DNA of 64,000 nucleotides from contig CBDHFQ010000020.1 in NCBI GenBank assembly GCA_965262565.1, positions 620,001 to 684,000 of the forward strand, in the 5' to 3' direction. This document shows, piece after piece, positions 1 to 11,170 of the stretch. Made by a program: the position numbers and the translations under genes. Origin of the DNA: CBDHFQ01 sp965262565. Lineage in GTDB: Bacteria; Bacteroidota; Bacteroidia; J057. Each line of letters opens with the position of its first letter. Position 1 is the first letter of the stretch. The notes under the pieces are model-generated. The model did no database searches and was not told where the DNA came from. It was given only the letters and a program-made list of their open reading frames with translations.

Positions 1-3000
1 AATTAGACGTCGTCCCATCTCCGAAATCCCATTCCCAGGCAATTATATTTCTATCTCCAGTAGATTGGCTGATAAATTGGATGTTTAGCGGAGCACAACC
101 AATCGAATCACTGGCAGTAAACTGTGCCAATGGATGAATAAGGGTAGTGATGGTTTGTAAACTCGTATCAGCACATCCATTTTGGTCCGTAGCGATTAAC
201 TCAACATCAAAATCTCCCGCATTTGAATAAGTGTAGGATGGATCAGCAAGAATAGAACTGTTACCATCTCCAAAACTCCATTGATATGTGGATATAGGGG
301 AAGATTGTGGCGTGGTGGTATTCTGAAAACTTACTGTATATGGAAGACACACCTGTGAGGGATTGGGGATAAACTGAGCAATCGGACGATCGTCTACTGT
401 AATTGTATCCGTCTTAACTTCTGTACCTAAGCAGCCCAGGCTATCTGTAATTTGTAAAGTGATGGTATAGGTACCTGAGGCTAAATAAGTGTGTGTCGGG
501 TTTTGGTCGTTGCTAGTGGTCCCATCTCCAAAGTCCCATTCAAAATTAATAATATCAAAATCTGAAACAGTAAGATCAGTAAATTGGATGATTTCTCCCG
601 GGCAGATTTGGTTTTTATCAATAGTAAAGTCTACTGCTGGTCTGTTTAGCCTGATAAAGTCAGGAGCAGCAGCAGTATCTGTACACCCATGCTCATCTTC
701 TATGGTCAGCATAACTAAAAAGACTGTATCCTGGGTATAGGTATGGACTGGATTCTGTGCTGTAGAAGTATTCCCATCACCGAATTCCCATGACCAGGAT
801 GTTATTTGATTTCCAAAGGGATGCGTACTTTGATCACTAAATTGAATAGGTGCTCCCGAACAGGTAATTTGAGGAACTGCATCAAAATCTGCCTGAGGTA
901 ATCCGAAGATTTCTACTTGTTGCGTGATGCTGCTAACACATCCTAAGGAGTCGGTGGTCGTTAATGACACATCGTAGATTCCGGGTACTGTAAAATTATA
1001 GGCAGGATTCTGATTGGATAATTGAGTTCCATTCGAAATCTGCCAATCCCAGGATACGATAGGGATGGAATCGGAAGAGGTGGAATCTGAAAACTGGACA
1101 GTTAAAGGGACACATCCTGAAAAATTATCCGCAACAAAATTAGCTGTGGCCGGAGAGAGGATTTCTACTAAGTGTTGTACGGAAGCGGTATCAGTACATC
1201 CTAATACATTAGTAACTATAAGGGAAATGGTGTAGGTGCCAGGTGCGCTATAGGTATACTGAGGATTTAGTAAGGTACTACTTCCTCCATCTCCGAAGTT
1301 CCAGAACCAGCTTACCAAAGTAGTATCTGGAATGGAGTTATCAGTAAATTGAAAAGTGAGTTGTTCACAGTTGGGAGTACGATTAAACGTAAAATCTGCT
1401 GTAGGTCTTGAAATATCAATGTAGGCAGGTCTAATTAAGGTATCACTACAGGCATTAATGTCCGTAACGATTAATTCCACATCATATACGCCATTAGCGT
1501 TGTATCTGTGGATAGGATGTTGTACGGAAGAAGAATCTCCATCTCCAAATTTCCATTCCCATCCTACTAATGGATTTGAGCCACTTGATATATCATTAAA
1601 AGGAACATCCAAAGGCGCACAACCGTCTCTCAGATTCGAGAAAAAGGAAGCTGTAGGCGGAGATGAAATGACAATATCTTTTTGAGCTACATCAAAACAA
1701 CCATCTTCATCTGTAGCGGTAAGAGAAATGGTATAGGTTCCAACACTTGAATAAATATGATTAAAGGAATTTAATACGGAGGTGCTTCCCTCTCCTAAAT
1801 CCCATAGCAGGTCACTTACAGCAGAAGAATTTCCAATAGAGGTGTTCGTCAAGGTAATTTCTAAAGGTGGGCATCCTACGGTATCTGAAAGCGTAAAGGA
1901 AGCTTCAGGTCCTTCCAATATCTCAATGACATTAGGTTTACTGATAGAATGCGTACACCCTCTGGCATCAATCACAGTGAGACTCACATCATAAGTTCCT
2001 GCAGTCGTATATATATGCACTGGATCTGTGTCTGTGGAAGAGTTTCCATCCCCAAAATCCCATAGCCAAGAGACTAAGGAGGTATCCGCGTTGGTACGAT
2101 CTCTAAAAAATACTTCAAATCCTGCACATCCCTGAGCAGTATTTAAGGAGAAATCTACATCTGGTCTAAAGGTCTGAATATAATCAGGTCTGGTGAAAGT
2201 AGTTTGGCATCCAAACTCATCCGTTACGGTCAAACTTACCGTGTATACTCCTCTGTCCAAATAAGTATGAGTGGGGTTTTGAATCGTGGATGTTTGTCCA
2301 TCTCCGAAATCCCATGACCAAGCCACGATATTAAAGGTTCCTGTAGATAGATCAGTAAATTGAATATTAGCTGGTGCACAAGCCTCCGTTTGATTAGCGA
2401 TAAAATTAGATACGGGAGGTTCATATGTGGTAATGGTTTCTGTAGAGGAACTAGTACAACCGTTGGCATCTCTAATAAATAGCGTAACATCATATGAGCC
2501 GACTGAATCATACATTTGAGGGCCTGGGGCAAAGGCAGTAGAGGTAGTTCCATTGCCAAATACCCATAATCTGGAATCAATTCCCGCTCCATTGCCTACA
2601 GATAGATCAGTAAAGTTTACCGTTAATGGTGTACATCCTAGAGAGACATCAAATGTAAAGGAGGAAGTAGGTTCCTGAAAAATTTCAATGAGATTACTCA
2701 TAACGATAGTGTCTCTACAATTTCTTGCATTGGTAATAATTAATGACACATCGTACACTCCAGCAACAGTATAAAGATTGGTGGGATCTTCTAAGGTAGA
2801 GGTATTGCCATCTCCAAAGTCCCACTGATAAGAAACGATAGTCGTATCGGGGATGGAATTATTAGTAAAATTGATAAGCGTTCCTGGGCAGCCCTCTGTT
2901 GTATTAGCCGTAAAATTAGCTGCTGGACTGGTTAGTTGTATATAATTGGGTTTAACAATAGTATCTCCACAACCATTTTGATCGAATATGATGAGACTTA

Positions 3001-6000
3001 CCGTATAGGTCCCATCATTTTGATAGGTATGGGTGGGACGCTGAGCTACAGAGGTGTTACCGTCCCCAAAGTCCCATAAATAGCTGGTAATGGGCGTCGA
3101 ACTGGAAACCAAATCTGTAAACACGATGCTTTGAGGCGCACAACCATTTATTTGGGATGCGATGAAATCTACTGTAGGTAAATCGAATACCTCTATATTG
3201 TCAGTTGTATTGACAGAACATCCGCTACCATCCTCTACCGTCAAACTTATAGTATATACACCTGATGAATCGTATTGGTGAGAAGGATTTTGGGCAATGG
3301 AAGTATTGCCGTCTCCAAAATCCCAATTCCAGGTCAGTAAAGGTTCGTCTCCTTGTACCGTTAGATCCGTAAAACTTGTTAATACCGGACGACATCCCGA
3401 AGGAGGAATCGCCTGGAAATTTGGACTGGGAGGGTTCACTACCTGAATGGTATCAGTCAGAGTTAAATTATCAGAACAATTGAGAATGTTTGTGATGGTG
3501 AGGCTGACGGAGTACTGCCCTGGGGTGTTATATACATGAGAAGGATGTTGAAGGATAGATGTATTGCCATCTCCAAAATCCCATGAATATGACATAAGTG
3601 TAGTATCGGGAATACTTTGATCCGTAAAAGCAACCGTATCTCCCGGACATATTTGAGGGTCGCTGATGCTGAAACCGGCTTGTGGATGGGTTAAGTGGAT
3701 GTAATTATTTCGAGTAATCGACTGCGTACATCCTTGTTGGTCAGTGACCTGTAGTGTAACATCATAAGTTCCATCTGAAGCGTAAACATGGCTGGGATCT
3801 TTTAGATTAGAGGTATTTCCATCTCCAAAATTCCACTGCCATTGATTAATGTTATTTCCTGAACTAACATCTATAAAAGCAACAGCAACGGGGGAACAAC
3901 TTCTTCTTGGGTTGGCCGAGAAATCCACTGTAGGTAACCCATAAACTTCTACATCCCTTGAAATTGTGGATTCACACCCATTTGCATCTAATACTGTAAG
4001 TAAAATTGTAAATACCCCTACAGAATCGAAGGTGTGAGCTGGGTTTTGAACCGTAGAAGTATTTCCATCGCCGAAGTCCCACGATCTTGAAACTATGAGT
4101 GCATCACCATCTGTAGAACTATCTGAAAAACTGATTGCCAAAGGTACACATCCCGTTAATGTACTTGCACCAAAATTAGCCTGTGGAGCTGCTAACACTT
4201 CAATAGCGTTGTTTTGAGTAATTTGATCTGTACATCCCAAAATATTCGTGACCTCTAAGGTAATAGGATAAATTCCTGGAGTACTGTAGGAATGAGAAGG
4301 ATTTTGAAGAGTAGAGGAATTACCATCTCCAAAGTTCCACGACCAACTAATAATGGTAGTGTCGGGAATAGAGGTATCAGTAAAACTTACTCCAATAGGG
4401 ATATTAGGACACACTTCTGATACATCTGTCGTGAAATTAGCTTGAGGATGAGACAGTCTTATAAAATTTATTTTCTCAATTGAGTCCTGGCAACCATTGG
4501 TATCGGTAATTTTTAAGCTGACGTTATAATTACCATCTGCAGTGTAAATGTGGGAAGGATTAGGAATAGTTGCTGTATTTCCATCACCAAAGTCCCATTG
4601 CCAATCATTAATTAGCGCGGTGAAGGTTGAGAGATCCTGAAAGTTAATTGTCTCAGGCGAACATCCTACCTGTCTGTCGGAGGTAAATTCGGCTCCTGGA
4701 TTAGGAAGAACACGAATCTCTACAGAATCAGCATGTTCACACCCATTTCTATCTGTTACCAACAGGCGAACCATATAATTTCCCGCTGAGTTAAATGTGT
4801 GTTGAGGATGCTGCAAGTTAGAGGTGTTCCCATCGCGAAAATCCCAGTTCCAAAGAATAATATCTTCATCTCCCGCAATGGAACTATCGGAAAATTGAAC
4901 AGTTAAGGCTTCACATCCCTCTAAGATAGAGGCATCTATACTGGCTGTTGGACCTCCTTGTACCGTAATATTATTGGTTTGGGTAATAGTGTCAGAGCAG
5001 CTGAGAACATTAGTAACAATGAGTTCAACTGTATAAGATCCAGGAGTTGTAAAGACATGATTTGGATGTTGAAGGTTGGAGGTGTTGCCGTCGCCAAAGT
5101 CCCAAAACCATGATTGTAAGGTAGTATCCGGAATAGAGGTGTCTGTAAATTGAATACCTATGGGGTCATTGGGACAAACAATGGTTCCATCTAAGGTGAA
5201 ATCTGCTACCGGATGAGTCAGTTGGATAAAATTTGGTCTGGTCAATGAATCTACACAGCCATTTTGATCTGTAACTTTTAAAGAGACATTATACGTTCCA
5301 TCCAATAAGTAAGTATTTGAAGGAGTAACAGTAGTTGCTGTATTTCCATCTCCAAAATCCCATTCCCATTGGGTTAACACAAAGGGACTCGTCGTATTGT
5401 CCTGAAAATTAATCGTAGCTACAGAACAATCCCTCGTTCGATCGGCTATAAAGTCTACTTGAGGGGATGCCAATACTTCTACACTTTTAGAAATCTGACG
5501 AGTACAGCCATTAGCATCGGTAATGGTTAGGGTGATACTAAAATTACCTGGATTTTGGAAAATATATGTTGGGTTTTGGACAGGAGAAGTTCCTCCATCT
5601 CCGAAATCCCAGCTCCATCCTACTATACTAGTATCTCCTGCTAAACTGGCATCGGCAAACTCTACTCTCAATGGCTGGCAACCTTGAGTTACAGATAAAT
5701 TAAAGTCGGGCGTTCCATAAATCAAGACCTGGATAAAGTCGTTTTTAATAATGGTAGATTCACAGCCTAGCGCATCAGTTACTGTTAAAGATACTGTGTA
5801 TAAACCAGGATTTAGATAAGCATGGGTTGGGTTTTGAAGGGTGGATGTATTGCCATCGCCAAAGTTCCATACCCATGCTACCGGAGTAGAAATTCCTGTG
5901 GTAAGATCCTGAAAGGTAATGGTTTCTCCAGGACAACTGACAGTCGTATTGGCGATAAATTCTGCGTTTGGATGATCCAGTTCAATATACTGGGCTTTTG

Positions 6001-9000
6001 TGATGGAATCCTGGCAACCATTAATGTCTGTAATAGTAAGGCTGACGTCGTAGATACCATCATTCAAATAAGCATAGGTAGGATTATTTCCCGCGCCCGT
6101 ACCTCCATCGCCAAATTCCCACTCCCAACTTAAAATAGGAACTACGGGAGTGCTGAGATCAGTAAAGGTGATATTTTCAATCGCACAACCCTGGGTTATG
6201 TTGGCCATAAATTCAGCCTGGGGATTATCGTAAATTTCTACGGTTTGGACGGCGGTATCTCTACATCCATTTTGATCCCTGGCCACCAGAGTAACATCGT
6301 AAGTACCCGGTAAGGTGTAGAAATAGCTGGTATTTGCCCCTGTACTCGTGATTCCATTTCCAAAATTCCAACGGTAAGAGGCAAGAGGTGCCCCATTAGC
6401 CATGCTGGTACTACTCATAGAAATAGTAGAAGGTGCACAACCGTCTACATCTGAAAGGGTAAAGCTGGCTGAGGGTCTCTGATAAGTGATGACATGATCA
6501 GGCATGATAATAGAGTCCGAACAACCAAAAATATTAGTGATCACTAATTTGACATCAAAGGTATCAGAACTCTGATAAGTATGGCCTGGGTTCTGTAAGG
6601 TAGAAGTTGCCCCATCCCCAAAATCCCAAAACCAACTGATGGTAGTATCTGGAATAGAAAGATCTGTAAATTGTACGGTTTGTGGTGGACAGCCTGGACC
6701 AGCTGTAGAAGTGAAATCTGCTACAGGTCGATCCAGTACTATGTATTGGCTTCTGGTTCTTACATTAGTACAGCCATTAGCGTCAGTTACGGTTAAGGTT
6801 ACGTCATAAGTTCCATCAGAAGCATATGTATGAGTAGGATTCCTTAAGGTAGACGTAGGACCTCCATCTCCGAAATCCCAAAACCAATTTACTGGAGCAG
6901 CTTGTCCCCCTGATGAATCTGTAAATTGTATGGTTCTGGGAGCACATCCATATCTATTTGCGGAGAAATTTATAACTGGCAAAGAATCCACTTGCACCAC
7001 CTGTGTCAAAGTAGATTGACAGCCCTGATTATCGGTGACAGTAAGGCTGGCATTGTATACTCCCGCTGTATCATAAGTATGACTGGGAATTACCTGACCA
7101 CTGGCAGAGTCTCCGTCGCCAAATTGCCAATTCCAATCAACTATGGGAAACGAACCAGTAGAAGACTCAGTAAAAGAAACGGTACTCGGGACACAGGCTT
7201 TAGCAGGATTTACCAGGAAAGCCGGTTGTGGTGGATTCGTAATCTGTATCAATGCTGTTTGGGTAACGCTGTCTACACAGCCATCGGCAGTGGTTACCCG
7301 AAGTTTAACCGAAAAGGTATCTGCTGTAGTGTAGGTGTGCTGAGGATCTCTAAGGGCGGAGGTCGCTCCATCTCCAAAATCCCAGAAGTATTGAGTGATA
7401 GGAGATTCAGATTGAGTTGTATTAGTGAAAGAAACCACTTGACCAAGACATATATCCGAAACATCTACATCAAAATCAGGAATGGGCAAAGGCTGAATTT
7501 GAATACTGTCTAAGGTAGTAATGGCGACCTGACAACCGTTCACATCTTCTATCAACATGACGGGCCTGGCAATGGTATCGCTGGTATAGGTATGTGAAAT
7601 AGGATTTCCGTTTCCACCTAAACCATCTCCAAAGTCCCAGGTGTAATCAACAATATTTGCACCGGAACCTGTGAAAGTGACTTCGAGTGGATAACAACCC
7701 ACTTTAGGCGTAAAGTCAAACGAACCTGTGGGCCCATTGATCTCAATAAATCCAATTCTCTCTTCTGTATCATTACATCCCTGGGCTGTAGTAACGGTTA
7801 ATCTCACATCATAATTTCCCGCGGCACTATATACTTTGGCGGGATTAGCCTGGGTGGCAGTACTACCATCCCCAAATTCCCAAAACCAACTTACTACATC
7901 TGAACTCGACTGATCGAAAAAGTTAACGGGAAGTGGAGGACAATCTGCTTGAGTACTATCAGCGATAAAATTGGCTGTTGGATTACTTACCCGGATATAA
8001 TTATTTTTAGCTTCTACGTCGGTACACCCATTAATATCAGTTACCGTTAGGATAACGGAAAAAATCCCTTGTCCAGGATAGACATGCACAGGGTTTGTCG
8101 CAGGGGAATTTGTCCCATCCCCAAATTCCCAATAGTGCGTAATTCCTGTACCGGTAGATAAGGAATTAAACTGGATGAATGTGTTGGGACAGGCAATACT
8201 ATCATTACTGGAAAATTCTGCTGTAGGCTGAGTGGGGTTTATGTATGCATTTTTCGTATGAGTACTCAAGCATCCATCTGAATCCAAAACGGTTAACGTA
8301 ACGGTATAAGAACCTGGTTGGGTATAAGTATAAGATGGATTCTGTTGGTTGGAGGTATTTCCATCACCAAACTCCCACAGCCAATTGACTACTGTTTTGC
8401 CTGGACTGGGTACAGTAGCATCTGCAAAATTAACAGCTAATGGAAGACAGCCTTCGGTCACATCAGAAGTAAAATCAGGCGCTGATCCTACAATTTGTAC
8501 TTGAGAAGTACTGCTAATCGTATCGTCACAAAAACCATCGGAGGCAGTTAGACGAATGGTATAGGTACCTGGAATGGTGTACGTATGGGTAGGATTTACA
8601 TCTGTGGAGGTATTTCCATCCCCAAATTCCCAAAGGTAAGCAGTAGCATTTTGAGATAGATTGGCTAAGTTGACGGTAGTACCAGAACAGCCGAAAGTGG
8701 GATTTAAGTTAAAGTCTGCAATAGGATTGCCTATAGTCACATTTTCCTGGTATTCGTCAATACATCCACTCACAGAATCTGAGGCTATTAATCTGATCGT
8801 ATATGTCCCGGAGGCTGTGTACAAATGGGTCGGATTTCGTAAGGTAGAGCTGTTGCCATCTCCAAAATCCCAAAACCAACCAGTCGTTTGAATGGATTGG
8901 TCAAAAAAGGTGACATTGGTAGGTAATCCACAGGCATTGTCTGGGGTTTTGTTAAAGTCTGCAATAGGACCGCCTATTTCAATATAATCAGGTCTAATGA

Positions 9001-10834
9001 GCGTATCATAACAGCCAAAGTTTCCCACCACAAGCCTGACAGTAAAAACACCTGTATCTCCATAGACATGTGTTGGGTTTTGATTGTAAACGATCGTCCC
9101 ATCACCAAACGTCCAAAACCACTCAGTTCCTGCACTACTTAAATCAGTAAAATCTATTGGATCTCCTACACATGCCTGGAGAGGATTTGCGATAAAGTTT
9201 GCATTTGGATCGAACCCTGCCCTAATGAAATCCTGATATACGATAGTATCTCTACATCCGCTTTGGGTAATGATGATAAGACTTACATCAAATTGACCCT
9301 CAGTAGTGTATGTATGAGTTGGACTGATATCTGTGGAAGAGGTTCCATCTCCGAAATTCCAAAGATAGGTAATAATTGGATCTGAAGTAGTGCTGGTACT
9401 GATAAAATTGGTGGTCAAAGGAAGGCATCCCTGAGTTCTGGGACCTGCTACAAAATCGGCTTGTGGAGGATTTATTCTGACAAATGAAGCTTTTGTTTCG
9501 GTGGCAGAACAGCCCTGTGCATTGGTAACGGTTAAAGAAACGTCATAATTTCCTGGAGTAACATATGTGTGATCGGCTACATTGGCTGAGTTGGAAGTAG
9601 ATCCATTCCCAAAATCCCACAACCATGAAGTTGCTCCTACAGAAATATCCGTAAAATTTACTGTATGGGGACTTTGGCAACTGATATTATCTGTGCTGGT
9701 AAAATTGACAGAAGGGCTTGTTTGAACAACAATATGAGCTATTTTGATTTCCTGATCTGTACATCCGAAAGTTGTATTGGTGGCCCTTAAGGAAACTGTA
9801 TAGGTTCCAGGAGCCAAATATACATGACTGGGTTCTTCAGCAGTAGAAGTATTACCATCACCGAAGTTCCAGAGGTAATCATCTGCTCCGGTAGAAGTAT
9901 TAAAAAACTGAATTCCCTGACCTACACATCCACTTTGAGTGGTGGAAATAAAATCAGCATTTGGTTGATCAATCTGGATATAAGTATTTTTTATTTCCGT
10001 TGCGCTACATCCATTTTGATCACTTACGGTCAATGTTACATCGAAAAATCCGTCAAAAGTGTAGAGATGAGTGGGATTTTCGTCGGTAGAGGTGTTTCCA
10101 TCTCCAAAATCCCATAAGTAGTTGTAGTTAGGAGAAGCAGGGTTAACGGTAGGGGTGAAGGTGACGGAATGAGGTGAAGTACAAGCAATGGCTTGGTCAG
10201 CTGTAAAATCGATAGTGGCTACATCGGAAGTATTGATCAGATCGAAGGCTGTAAATACTCCCTGACATCCATTAGCATCTTCTACCACAAGTGTGATATC
10301 AAAAATCCCTGTAGCATTAAACGTATGAATAGGGTTTTGGTCGGTTGAAATATTTCCATCTCCGAAATCCCATAACCAGGAAACGATGTTGGTATCAGCC
10401 CCAGTAGAAATATCCGTAAAATTTACTGTAAATGGGGCACAACCATTTGTGCCATCCACAGTAAAGTCCACATTGGGATCACCATATACCGTAATAAAAT
10501 TTGTTTCTGTTAAGGTACTGCTTGCACCAGTATTATCATCAGTTACTGTTAGTGTAACCGTATAATTTCCTGGTTGAGTGTAAATTACAAATGGATTTGG
10601 AAATACTGAGGTATTTCCATTGCCCAGATCCCATAAATAAGTAGTATTTGCTGGATCACTTGCTGTCGAGAGGTTAGTAAATTGAACAGATAGAGGACTA
10701 CACCCTGCTCGATTGTTAGCAGTAAAATTAGCACTTACCTGAGCTGTTAAATGTCCTTGAATAAAGCTAAGAATAAAAACGATCAATAGAGATTTTATTC
10801 GTATACCTGTTACATGCGTAAAATAGTACTTCAT
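1..10834 (-). CDS. Giant secreted PKD-repeat protein (partial, C-terminus off the left edge)
   Basis: One open frame runs from ATG at 10834 to the left edge, 3611 codons with no stop. The N-terminus has a signal peptide (basic start, hydrophobic core around residues 14-28, then LTAQ). The rest is tandem PKD domains, each with the WDFGDG core motif; I count 43 in the window at about 252 bp (84 residues) spacing. Nearly every domain has a Cys in a GC-x-P motif near its start and another in a D-x-x-GC motif near its end, suggesting one disulfide per domain. Similar giant PKD proteins in Bacteroidota are surface adhesins or gliding-related (SprB-like) and usually end in a T9SS or CHU_C-type domain. 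That end is not visible, so the export route is inferred. The next gene to the right is divergent. Confidence 0.93.
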   Translation of the reverse strand, partial: MKYYFTHVTGIRIKSLLIVFILSFIQGHLTAQVSANFTANNRAGCSPLSVQFTNLSTASDPANTTYLWDLGNGNTSVFPNPFVIYTQPGNYTVTLTVTDDNTGASSTLTETNFITVYGDPNVDFTVDGTNGCAPFTVNFTDISTGADTNIVSWLWDFGDGNISTDQNPIHTFNATGIFDITLVVEDANGCQGVFTAFDLINTSDVATIDFTADQAIACTSPHSVTFTPTVNPASPNYNYLWDFGDGNTSTDENPTHLYTFDGFFDVTLTVSDQNGCSATEIKNTYIQIDQPNADFISTTQSGCVGQGIQFFNTSTGADDYLWNFGDGNTSTAEEPSHVYLAPGTYTVSLRATNTTFGCTDQEIKIAHIVVQTSPSVNFTSTDNISCQSPHTVNFTDISVGATSWLWDFGNGSTSNSANVADHTYVTPGNYDVSLTVTNAQGCSATETKASFVRINPPQADFVAGPRTQGCLPLTTNFISTSTTSDPIITYLWNFGDGTSSTDISPTHTYTTEGQFDVSLIIITQSGCRDTIVYQDFIRAGFDPNANFIANPLQACVGDPIDFTDLSSAGTEWFWTFGDGTIVYNQNPTHVYGDTGVFTVRLVVGNFGCYDTLIRPDYIEIGGPIADFNKTPDNACGLPTNVTFFDQSIQTTGWFWDFGDGNSSTLRNPTHLYTASGTYTIRLIASDSVSGCIDEYQENVTIGNPIADFNLNPTFGCSGTTVNLANLSQNATAYLWEFGDGNTSTDVNPTHTYTIPGTYTIRLTASDGFCDDTISSTSQVQIVGSAPDFTSDVTEGCLPLAVNFADATVPSPGKTVVNWLWEFGDGNTSNQQNPSYTYTQPGSYTVTLTVLDSDGCLSTHTKNAYINPTQPTAEFSSNDSIACPNTFIQFNSLSTGTGITHYWEFGDGTNSPATNPVHVYPGQGIFSVILTVTDINGCTDVEAKNNYIRVSNPTANFIADSTQADCPPLPVNFFDQSSSDVVSWFWEFGDGSTATQANPAKVYSAAGNYDVRLTVTTAQGCNDTEERIGFIEINGPTGSFDFTPKVGCYPLEVTFTGSGANIVDYTWDFGDGLGGNGNPISHTYTSDTIARPVMLIEDVNGCQVAITTLDSIQIQPLPIPDFDVDVSDICLGQVVSFTNTTQSESPITQYFWDFGDGATSALRDPQHTYTTADTFSVKLRVTTADGCVDSVTQTALIQITNPPQPAFLVNPAKACVPSTVSFTESSTGSFPIVDWNWQFGDGDSASGQVIPSHTYDTAGVYNASLTVTDNQGCQSTLTQVVQVDSLPVINFSANRYGCAPRTIQFTDSSGGQAAPVNWFWDFGDGGPTSTLRNPTHTYASDGTYDVTLTVTDANGCTNVRTRSQYIVLDRPVADFTSTAGPGCPPQTVQFTDLSIPDTTISWFWDFGDGATSTLQNPGHTYQSSDTFDVKLVITNIFGCSDSIIMPDHVITYQRPSASFTLSDVDGCAPSTISMSSTSMANGAPLASYRWNFGNGITSTGANTSYFYTLPGTYDVTLVARDQNGCRDTAVQTVEIYDNPQAEFMANITQGCAIENITFTDLSTPVVPILSWEWEFGDGGTGAGNNPTYAYLNDGIYDVSLTITDINGCQDSITKAQYIELDHPNAEFIANTTVSCPGETITFQDLTTGISTPVAWVWNFGDGNTSTLQNPTHAYLNPGLYTVSLTVTDALGCESTIIKNDFIQVLIYGTPDFNLSVTQGCQPLRVEFADASLAGDTSIVGWSWDFGDGGTSPVQNPTYIFQNPGNFSITLTITDANGCTRQISKSVEVLASPQVDFIADRTRDCSVATINFQDNTTSPFVLTQWEWDFGDGNTATTVTPSNTYLLDGTYNVSLKVTDQNGCVDSLTRPNFIQLTHPVADFTLDGTIVCPNDPIGIQFTDTSIPDTTLQSWFWDFGDGNTSNLQHPNHVFTTPGSYTVELIVTNVLSCSDTITQTNNITVQGGPTASIDASILEGCEALTVQFSDSSIAGDEDIILWNWDFRDGNTSNLQHPQHTFNSAGNYMVRLLVTDRNGCEHADSVEIRVLPNPGAEFTSDRQVGCSPETINFQDLSTFTALINDWQWDFGDGNTATIPNPSHIYTADGNYNVSLKITDTNGCQDSIEKINFIRLSHPQANFTTDVSEVCPNIPIGVSFTDTSIPDTTIISWSWNFGDGNSSTLQNPSHSYSTPGIYPITLEVTNILGCTDQITQNNAIEVLAAPQANFGASTLTGCVPLAISFSDSSTDGDALIVSRSWDFGDGNTSTVQNPAHTFDSVGVFTILLTVLDANGCESTISRDVEVYGLPTVDFSANPRRSCSPVAVAFIDVSSGNNINQWQWNFGDGNTSNLKDPSHVYASDGTYDVTLQVTDQQGCTQSITRNNYIHLTHPQAGFSISDPQICPGDTVAFTDQSIPDTTLMSYSWDFGDGNTSILQHPSHVYNTPGQYSVSLTITNILNCSDNLTLTDTIQVVNPPSPNFQAIPPSGCRPVLTSFTDLTVQGDEPLLTWNWDFGDGNTSIAQNPSHQYDSSGVYTISLTVEDGSGCSVNTTDNIEVFDLPTVDFIASQINGCAPQSIVFTDLVSSSTPITSYLWDFGDGNTSVAQRPTHTYQNDGTYTVSLIIFDQNGCGDTIVKPNYIQLTSPAANFTANTTEGCPGTLINFTNNSIPDTTIVSYQWDFGDGNTSTLEDPTNLYTVAGVYDVSLIITNARNCRDTIVMSNLIEIFQEPTSSFTFDVSLGCTPLTVNFTDLSVGNGAGIDSRLWVFGNGTTSTAFAPGPQMYDSVGSYDVTLFIRDANGCTSSSTETITTYEPPVSNFIANQTEACAPANIQFTDLSTGTFNIVAWSWDFGDGQTSTIQNPTHTYLDRGVYTVSLTVTDEFGCQTTFTRPDYIQTFRPDVDFSLNTAQGCAGFEVFFRDRTNADTSLVSWLWDFGDGNSSTDTDPVHIYTTAGTYDVSLTVIDARGCTHSISKPNVIEILEGPEASFTLSDTVGCPPLEITLTNTSIGNSSAVSDLLWDLGEGSTSVLNSFNHIYSSVGTYTISLTATDEDGCFDVAQKDIVISSPPTASFFSNLRDGCAPLDVPFNDISSGSNPLVGWEWKFGDGDSSSVQHPIHRYNANGVYDVELIVTDINACSDTLIRPAYIDISRPTADFTFNRTPNCEQLTFQFTDNSIPDTTLVSWFWNFGDGGSSTLLNPQYTYSAPGTYTISLIVTNVLGCTDTASVQHLVEILSPATANFVADNFSGCVPLTVQFSDSTSSDSIPIVSWDWQISNGTQLSNQNPAYNFTVPGIYDVSLTTTDSLGCVSSITQQVEIFGLPQADFDAVPQITCSGAPIQFSDQSTHPFGNQITSWSWEFGDGNTSTAQNPVHTYTQDTVFLVMLTIEDEHGCTDTAAAPDFIRLNRPAVDFTIDKNQICPGEIIQFTDLTVSDFDIINFEWDFGDGTTSNDQNPTHTYLASGTYTITLQITDSLGCLGTEVKTDTITVDDRPIAQFIPNPSQVCLPYTVSFQNTTTPQSSPISTYQWSFGDGNSSILADPSYTYSNAGDFDVELIATDQNGCADTSLQTITTLIHPLAQFTASDSIGCAPLNIQFISQSTGDRNIIAWEWDFGDGTTSN
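20..10750 (-). repeat. Tandem array of about 43 PKD-encoding repeats, ~252 bp each
   Basis: The reverse complement of the WDFGDG codons (forms such as ccatctccaaaatccca) recurs near 25, 265, 525, 775 and so on to 10361 and 10617. The spacing is very even, 42 intervals averaging about 252 bp. Copies differ at many bases, so they are old and diverged, not recent identical duplications. Confidence 0.9.
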
Positions 10835-10949
10835 ATAAGAATTTCAGATGCTAATTCTTTTCTCCTAAGTTTTATATGAACATTTAAATGATGGTTATTT
10901 TTATTTACAGTATTTGTATAATATATAAATTATGATATAAATAACCGTT

Positions 10950-10957
10950 CAAAAATA
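10950..10957 (-). promoter_or_regulatory. Possible -7 box for the PKD-repeat gene
   Basis: The minus strand reads TATTTTTG, matching the Bacteroidota TAnnTTTG -7 consensus, about 116 bp before the start codon. No clear -33 TTG element was found, and the area is very A/T-rich, so a chance match is possible. Confidence 0.3.
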
Positions 10958-11100
10958 AAAATTTACGATTTTTAAAAGTAGTTAATTCTTTTAAGTGTGG
11001 ATAGTGGGATGTAACGTTGAATTGGGGTTTGTCAGCTTTCCTGAAAAAGGAAATGTTACAATACGAATGGTTTGTTAGGAATACTCAGCAGGAAAAATAG

Positions 11101-11170
11101 TTTTATCTACATTTAGAAAAAATTAGCAGGTCTTATTGTACATTACATTATTTTATCTACATTTAGAAAA
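11101..11170 (+). promoter_or_regulatory. Direct repeat with palindromic core before padR; probable operator
   Basis: An identical 20-bp sequence occurs at 11101-11120 and 11151-11170, 50 bp (about five helical turns) apart. Each copy contains TCTA-CATT-TAGA, an inverted repeat. The second copy ends 15 bp before the padR start codon, so a bound protein would block transcription or its start. PadR proteins commonly repress their own operon by binding dyad sites, so this is inferred to be the autoregulatory operator. Confidence 0.6.

Noticed and set aside
2236..2592. Reading frame of 118 codons on the minus strand inside the PKD gene
   Set aside because: It is in a different frame from the PKD protein and is explained by the repetitive coding sequence.
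6926..7513. 195-codon frame on the plus strand opposite the PKD gene
   Set aside because: It is a shadow of the PKD repeats: no domain, high Arg/Ser/Ile content, and the opposite strand encodes clear WDFGDG motifs.
1..10834. CRISPR-like array in the evenly spaced repeats
   Set aside because: The 252-bp period, diverged copies and unbroken coding frame show PKD domains, not CRISPR repeats and spacers.
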